Origin: Bacteroidota bacterium
Lineage (GTDB): Bacteria; Bacteroidota; Bacteroidia; Bacteroidales; VadinHA17
DNA length: 64,000 nucleotides
NCBI GenBank assembly: GCA_016718875.1
Contig: JADKBL010000008.1
Coordinates: forward strand, 92,104 to 156,103
Reading direction: 5' to 3'
Positions within the stretch are counted from its first letter, which is position 1. Each line of letters starts with the position of its first letter. The notes under the pieces are model-generated. The model did not search any database and was not told where the DNA came from. It saw only the letters and a list, made by a program, of their open reading frames with translations. Of this stretch, positions 62,490-64,000 are shown piece by piece. Made by a program: the position numbers and the translations under genes.

Positions 62490-64000
62490 ATGTCAACTGA
62501 TATAAGACATATTTGGTGTGGCAGTCACTCTCCCAAACCTTCCATGAAACTAAGGGCAGGAAAATTAACAATGCTCTATGAAAATGGAAACATCAGGTAT
62601 ATCTCAGCCGGGGGAAATGAAGTAATCAGAATGGTTTACTCTGCTGTAAGGGACAGGGAATGGGTAAATGTGAAACCTGTTATTACAGGAGAACGGATAG
62701 AGAGATTCTCCGACTCATTCAGGATAGAATATTATTGTAAGTACATTTCCGGCGATATAAACTTCGTTGCCAGATATATTATTGAGGGAAAATCTGATAA
62801 TACAATTACTTTCTCTATTGAAGGTGAAGCACTTGAAACATTTGAAAAAAACCGTATCGGATTCTGTGTTTTACATCCGGTTGAAGGTTGTGCTGGAAAA
62901 CAATGTATTATCAATCATAGCAATGGCAGCAATGATAGTTCAGTCTTTCCTGAACTGATCAGTCCTGACCAGGTTTTCACAGATATAAAAGCAATGACCT
63001 GGAAAACCGGAAAGACTGAATGCCATCTTGTGTTTTCAGGTGATATATTCGAAACCGAGGACCAGCGAAACTGGACAGATGCTTCATATAAAACATATTC
63101 AACTCCGTTGAGCCTGCCTTACCCCGCAACATTATTAAAGGGAGAGAAAATAAGCCAGAAGATAGAATTCAAAGCAGAAAATCCTGAACAAGCCTCCGGA
63201 TTAAATGATGAAATAATAGAATTAAGCCTAAATACGGATATTAGAATACCGCTTCCTAAATTAGGTATAGGACAATCAACAAGAAATCACCCGCTTGAGG
63301 AGAATGAGATTGCCATTCTTAAAGAGCTTGCATTTGATCATTATCGCTGCGACATCTATCTTTTCAAAGAAGGCTGGAAAGAAATTGCTGATCAGGCAGT
63401 TGCTGAAACTTCGAAACTTGGATATGAACTGGAACTGGTATTATTCTTTGATGATGAATACCTTTAGGCAAACAGAATCATTAATTAATTGGATGTCTGC
63501 AGTTTCCATTACTCCTGCAATTATTACTGTATTACATAAAACAATTAGTGTTACACCCGGGCAGCTTGCCGGTCATGTTGCACCGGCCATAAGAAATTAT
63601 AATCCGGGTATTCAAATCTGTATCGGAACCAATGCAAATTTTGCTCAGCTGAATGAGCAAAAACCATTACCGGAAAACTGTGATATGGTGTGCTATTCCA
63701 TACATCCCCAGGAGCATGCATCTGACAATACAACCCTTCTGGAAAATCTGCAGGCACAGTCATATACTGTAAAAAGTGCAAAGCATTTTGCGACAGACAA
63801 GCGAATCTGGGTGTCGCCGGTAAATATCCAAAGGCGCTTTAATGCAAATATTGAAAACTTTGAGACACAATCATACGGTGATAAAATTCCATCCCAGTTC
63901 GACAGCAGGATGATGTCACTTTTCGGTGCATGCTGGACAGCCGGAAGTATTAAATACCTTGGGGAATCTGGTGCAGATGGGATCACCTATTATGAAACAG
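62490..64000 (+). CDS. D-apionate-lactonase-like protein, frameshifted and cut by window edge
   Basis: The first frame (62490-63467, 325 residues) has an N-terminal beta-sandwich with YENGNIRYI, YSAVRDREW, NRIGFCVLHP and EDQRNWTDASYKTYSTPL, all of which I recognise from the ApnL (D-apionate lactonase) family. A TIM-like barrel begins at IPLPKLGIGQST and is cut at FDDEYL. The plus-one frame is open from 63463 to the end of the window (about 179 codons) and continues the barrel: SLINWMSAVSITPAIITVLHK, VAPAIRNYNPGIQICIGTNANF, CDMVCYSIHPQEHA. Removing one T from 63463-63465 joins them. No signal peptide is seen, so it is probably cytoplasmic. Neighbouring pectin-type genes fit apiose release from pectin. 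Naming rests on remembered family motifs, not a search. Confidence 0.65.

Noticed and set aside
63451..63467. Separate gene starting at the ATG pair 63451/63454
   Set aside because: The following sequence continues the barrel of the preceding frame, so a frameshift in one gene explains it better than a new start.

Overview
The window looks like part of a Bacteroidota genome, probably a Bacteroidales/Marinilabiliales-type environmental polysaccharide degrader. The signs are S1-family sulfatases, many glycoside hydrolases with Sec, lipoprotein or Tat-like signals, a TonB-dependent receptor with an STN domain paired with a DUF4249 lipoprotein, multi-PAS hybrid histidine kinases, a eukaryotic-type hexokinase, AT-rich spacers, and starts without clear Shine-Dalgarno sequences. 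No rRNA, tRNA, CRISPR array, phage gene or transposase was found. No SusC/SusD pair is present despite the density of CAZymes.

Layout. 1-0.8 kb: the start of proB (glutamate 5-kinase), running off the left edge. 1-8.3 kb, minus strand: a GH3 enzyme (frameshifted), a GH5-like enzyme, two serine-type sulfatases and a small beta-rich secreted protein. 8.5-11.2 kb: a large secreted (alpha/alpha)6-type glycosidase. 11.2-18.3 kb: two paralogous soluble hybrid histidine kinases. 18.4-21.6 kb: a DUF5107+TPR protein split by a frameshift. 21.7-28.5 kb: TonB receptor, DUF4249 lipoprotein, MG2-like protein and a small secreted protein. 28.6-34 kb, plus strand: DoxX/TIM fusion, GH2-like enzyme, GH29 fucosidase, SGNH esterase (frameshifted) and a DUF5808 protein. 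34-37.6 kb, minus: a GH101/129-like hydrolase and a second GH29. 37.7-44.1 kb, plus: six-hairpin glycosidase, enolase-superfamily dehydratase, YdjC/ChbG deacetylase, DUF5060-DUF4038-DUF5605 hydrolase (two frameshifts) and a TIM-barrel isomerase. 44.2-49.1 kb, minus: GntR regulator, GH9-like protein, DeoC and hexokinase. 49.3-64 kb: MFS sugar porter, TIM-barrel isomerase (minus), DMT sugar permease, ribokinase, GH28, DUF4091 protein (frameshifted), a second GH28-like protein, an esterase, a Gfo/Idh/MocA oxidoreductase, a TIM-barrel isomerase and a D-apionate-lactonase-like protein (frameshifted, cut by the right edge).

How the genes fit together. The sulfatases, fucosidases, GH3 and GH5-like enzymes suggest a sulfated or fucosylated glycan as one substrate. 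The two GH28-type proteins, the esterase and the apionate-lactonase-like protein suggest pectin, possibly apiose-bearing pectin (RG-II or apiogalacturonan), as another. Released sugars would enter through the MFS and DMT permeases and be handled by hexokinase, ribokinase and DeoC. An unusual number of Tat-signal oxidoreductases, isomerases and dehydratases hints at periplasmic sugar oxidation or elimination chemistry.

Two window-wide patterns stand out. First, six otherwise intact genes are broken by seven single-base indels, five of them in runs of three or more identical bases where removing or adding one base restores a family-typical protein. This points to assembly indels at least as much as to real pseudogenes. 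Second, many spacers between about 30 and 62 kb hold short degenerate tandem or inverted repeats (7-, 8- and about 10.5-bp periods, plus a CCCCTCC..GGAGGGG element) placed just after gene ends.
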